Assembly (NCBI GenBank): GCA_004297315.1
Contig: SCTU01000209.1
Location: 1-6,277, forward strand
DNA: 6,277 bases
Source of the DNA: Dehalococcoidia bacterium
Lineage (GTDB): Bacteria > Chloroflexota > Dehalococcoidia > UBA2979
Direction of reading: 5' to 3'
Part shown: piece by piece, positions 5,714 through 6,277 of the stretch
Position numbering within the stretch: the stretch's first letter is position 1
Layout of the letters: each line of letters begins with the position of its first letter
Position numbers and translations under genes: made by a program
The notes under the pieces: generated by a model
What the model saw: only the letters and a program-made list of their open reading frames with translations
Database searches by the model: none
Told to the model about the DNA's origin: nothing

Positions 5714-6277
5714 CTACGTCAGCGTCCACCACGGTTCCGGTGACCCATCGCGCTCCCCGCGCCCGACCCACCACGACACCACGGCGGCGAGCAGCATGAC
5801 CGCCGTCCCCGCGATGAACACCTCGCGAAACGTCGCGACCTGGGCCTCCTGCACCAGCCGGTCGAAGTCCGGCGAGCCGAACTCCGCCTGTGAGGCGCGC
5901 GCGTAGAACCGCCCGAGCCCCGTCGAAGTCAACACGGCGGTCCCGATGAGCATTCCCGTCACACGCGAGAGCGTCAGCCAGGCGCTCGCCGTCGCGCGCG
6001 CGTCCTCAGGGACGTGCTGGAGCACGGCCGCGCCGAGCGGCGCGATCACGAGGCCGAAGCCGAAGCCGCCGACGACCTGCGGCGCGCTCCGCAGCCACTC
6101 GGAGAGCGTTGCGTCCCAGGCCTGGAGGCCGGCGAAGCCGGCCGCAGCAAGCAGCATGCCCAGGCCCGCGGTCAGACGCAGCCCGAGGCGCGAGCCGAGC
6201 CAGCCGCCAGCGATCGCGCCCAGTGGCACCGCCGCCGTGAGCCGCATCAGCGTCACGCCACCGTCGAGGGGTGACTC
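5714..6277 (-). CDS. MFS transporter, DHA2-like, C-terminal part (cut by window edge)
   Basis: The C-terminal 187 residues of a major facilitator superfamily membrane transporter; the frame is open through the right edge (reading ESPLDGGVTLMRL), so the start lies outside and the GTG at 6256 is not the real start. At least five hydrophobic segments are visible, including VPLGAIAGGWLGSRLGLRL, GFGFGLVIAPLGAAVLQHV and VFIAGTAVMLLAAVVSWWV. The segment PEDARATASAWLTLSRVTGMLIGTAVL resembles the late helices of the 14-helix DHA2 drug/proton antiporters, as does a soluble loop of about 30 residues before the last helix. The likely role is proton-coupled export of small molecules or drugs; the substrate cannot be told. 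The family is fairly sure, the subfamily is moderate. Confidence 0.85.
   Translation of the reverse strand, partial: ESPLDGGVTLMRLTAAVPLGAIAGGWLGSRLGLRLTAGLGMLLAAAGFAGLQAWDATLSEWLRSAPQVVGGFGFGLVIAPLGAAVLQHVPEDARATASAWLTLSRVTGMLIGTAVLTSTGLGRFYARASQAEFGSPDFDRLVQEAQVATFREVFIAGTAVMLLAAVVSWWVGRGERDGSPEPWWTLT

Overview
This is a GC-rich bacterial chromosomal window with compact genes and no sign of phage, plasmid, CRISPR or insertion-sequence content. The style of the proteins (a GroEL beginning MAKQLLFDEEARHAL, a NuoB of the scattered-nuo type, a nickel superoxide dismutase, an HrcA/CIRCE heat-shock site) suggests a free-living, probably aerobic Chloroflexota lineage. This taxonomic guess is by recollection of family sequences and is only moderately secure; an actinobacterium is the main alternative.

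Layout. 11-730 (+): nuoB, the N2 iron-sulfur subunit of respiratory complex I, apparently the last gene of whatever lies to the left. 731-1271: a gap of about 540 bases with no secure gene. It contains a coding-like stretch whose reading frame seems to switch near position 905-915, so a broken or very small gene may be present. 1272-2329 (+): a two-gene unit of sodN (nickel superoxide dismutase precursor) and an S26 signal-peptidase-family protease 26 bases downstream, which is probably the enzyme that removes the sodN leader. 2405-3343 (+): an HDOD-domain protein of the signalling/regulatory type. 3410-3467: a sigma-A-like promoter and a perfect CIRCE operator. 3530-5143 (+): groEL, alone and without groES, closed by a strong intrinsic terminator at 5165-5192. 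5242-5700 (+): a 152-residue protein I do not recognise. 5714-6277 (-): the C-terminal part of a major facilitator superfamily exporter, convergent with the previous gene and running off the right edge.

How the genes relate. The only clear functional partnership is sodN plus its peptidase: the Ni-binding hook is built on the free N-terminus of mature SodN, so proteolysis is obligatory for activity. Superoxide detoxification, complex I and a chaperonin under HrcA control are housekeeping and stress functions, but nothing visible ties them into one operon. I found no convincing new multi-gene system. The items most worth a second look are the large LepB-like protease paired with a cytoplasmic-looking Ni-SOD leader, the orphan tail-less GroEL, the possibly decayed ORF ahead of sodN, and the unknown 152-residue protein.
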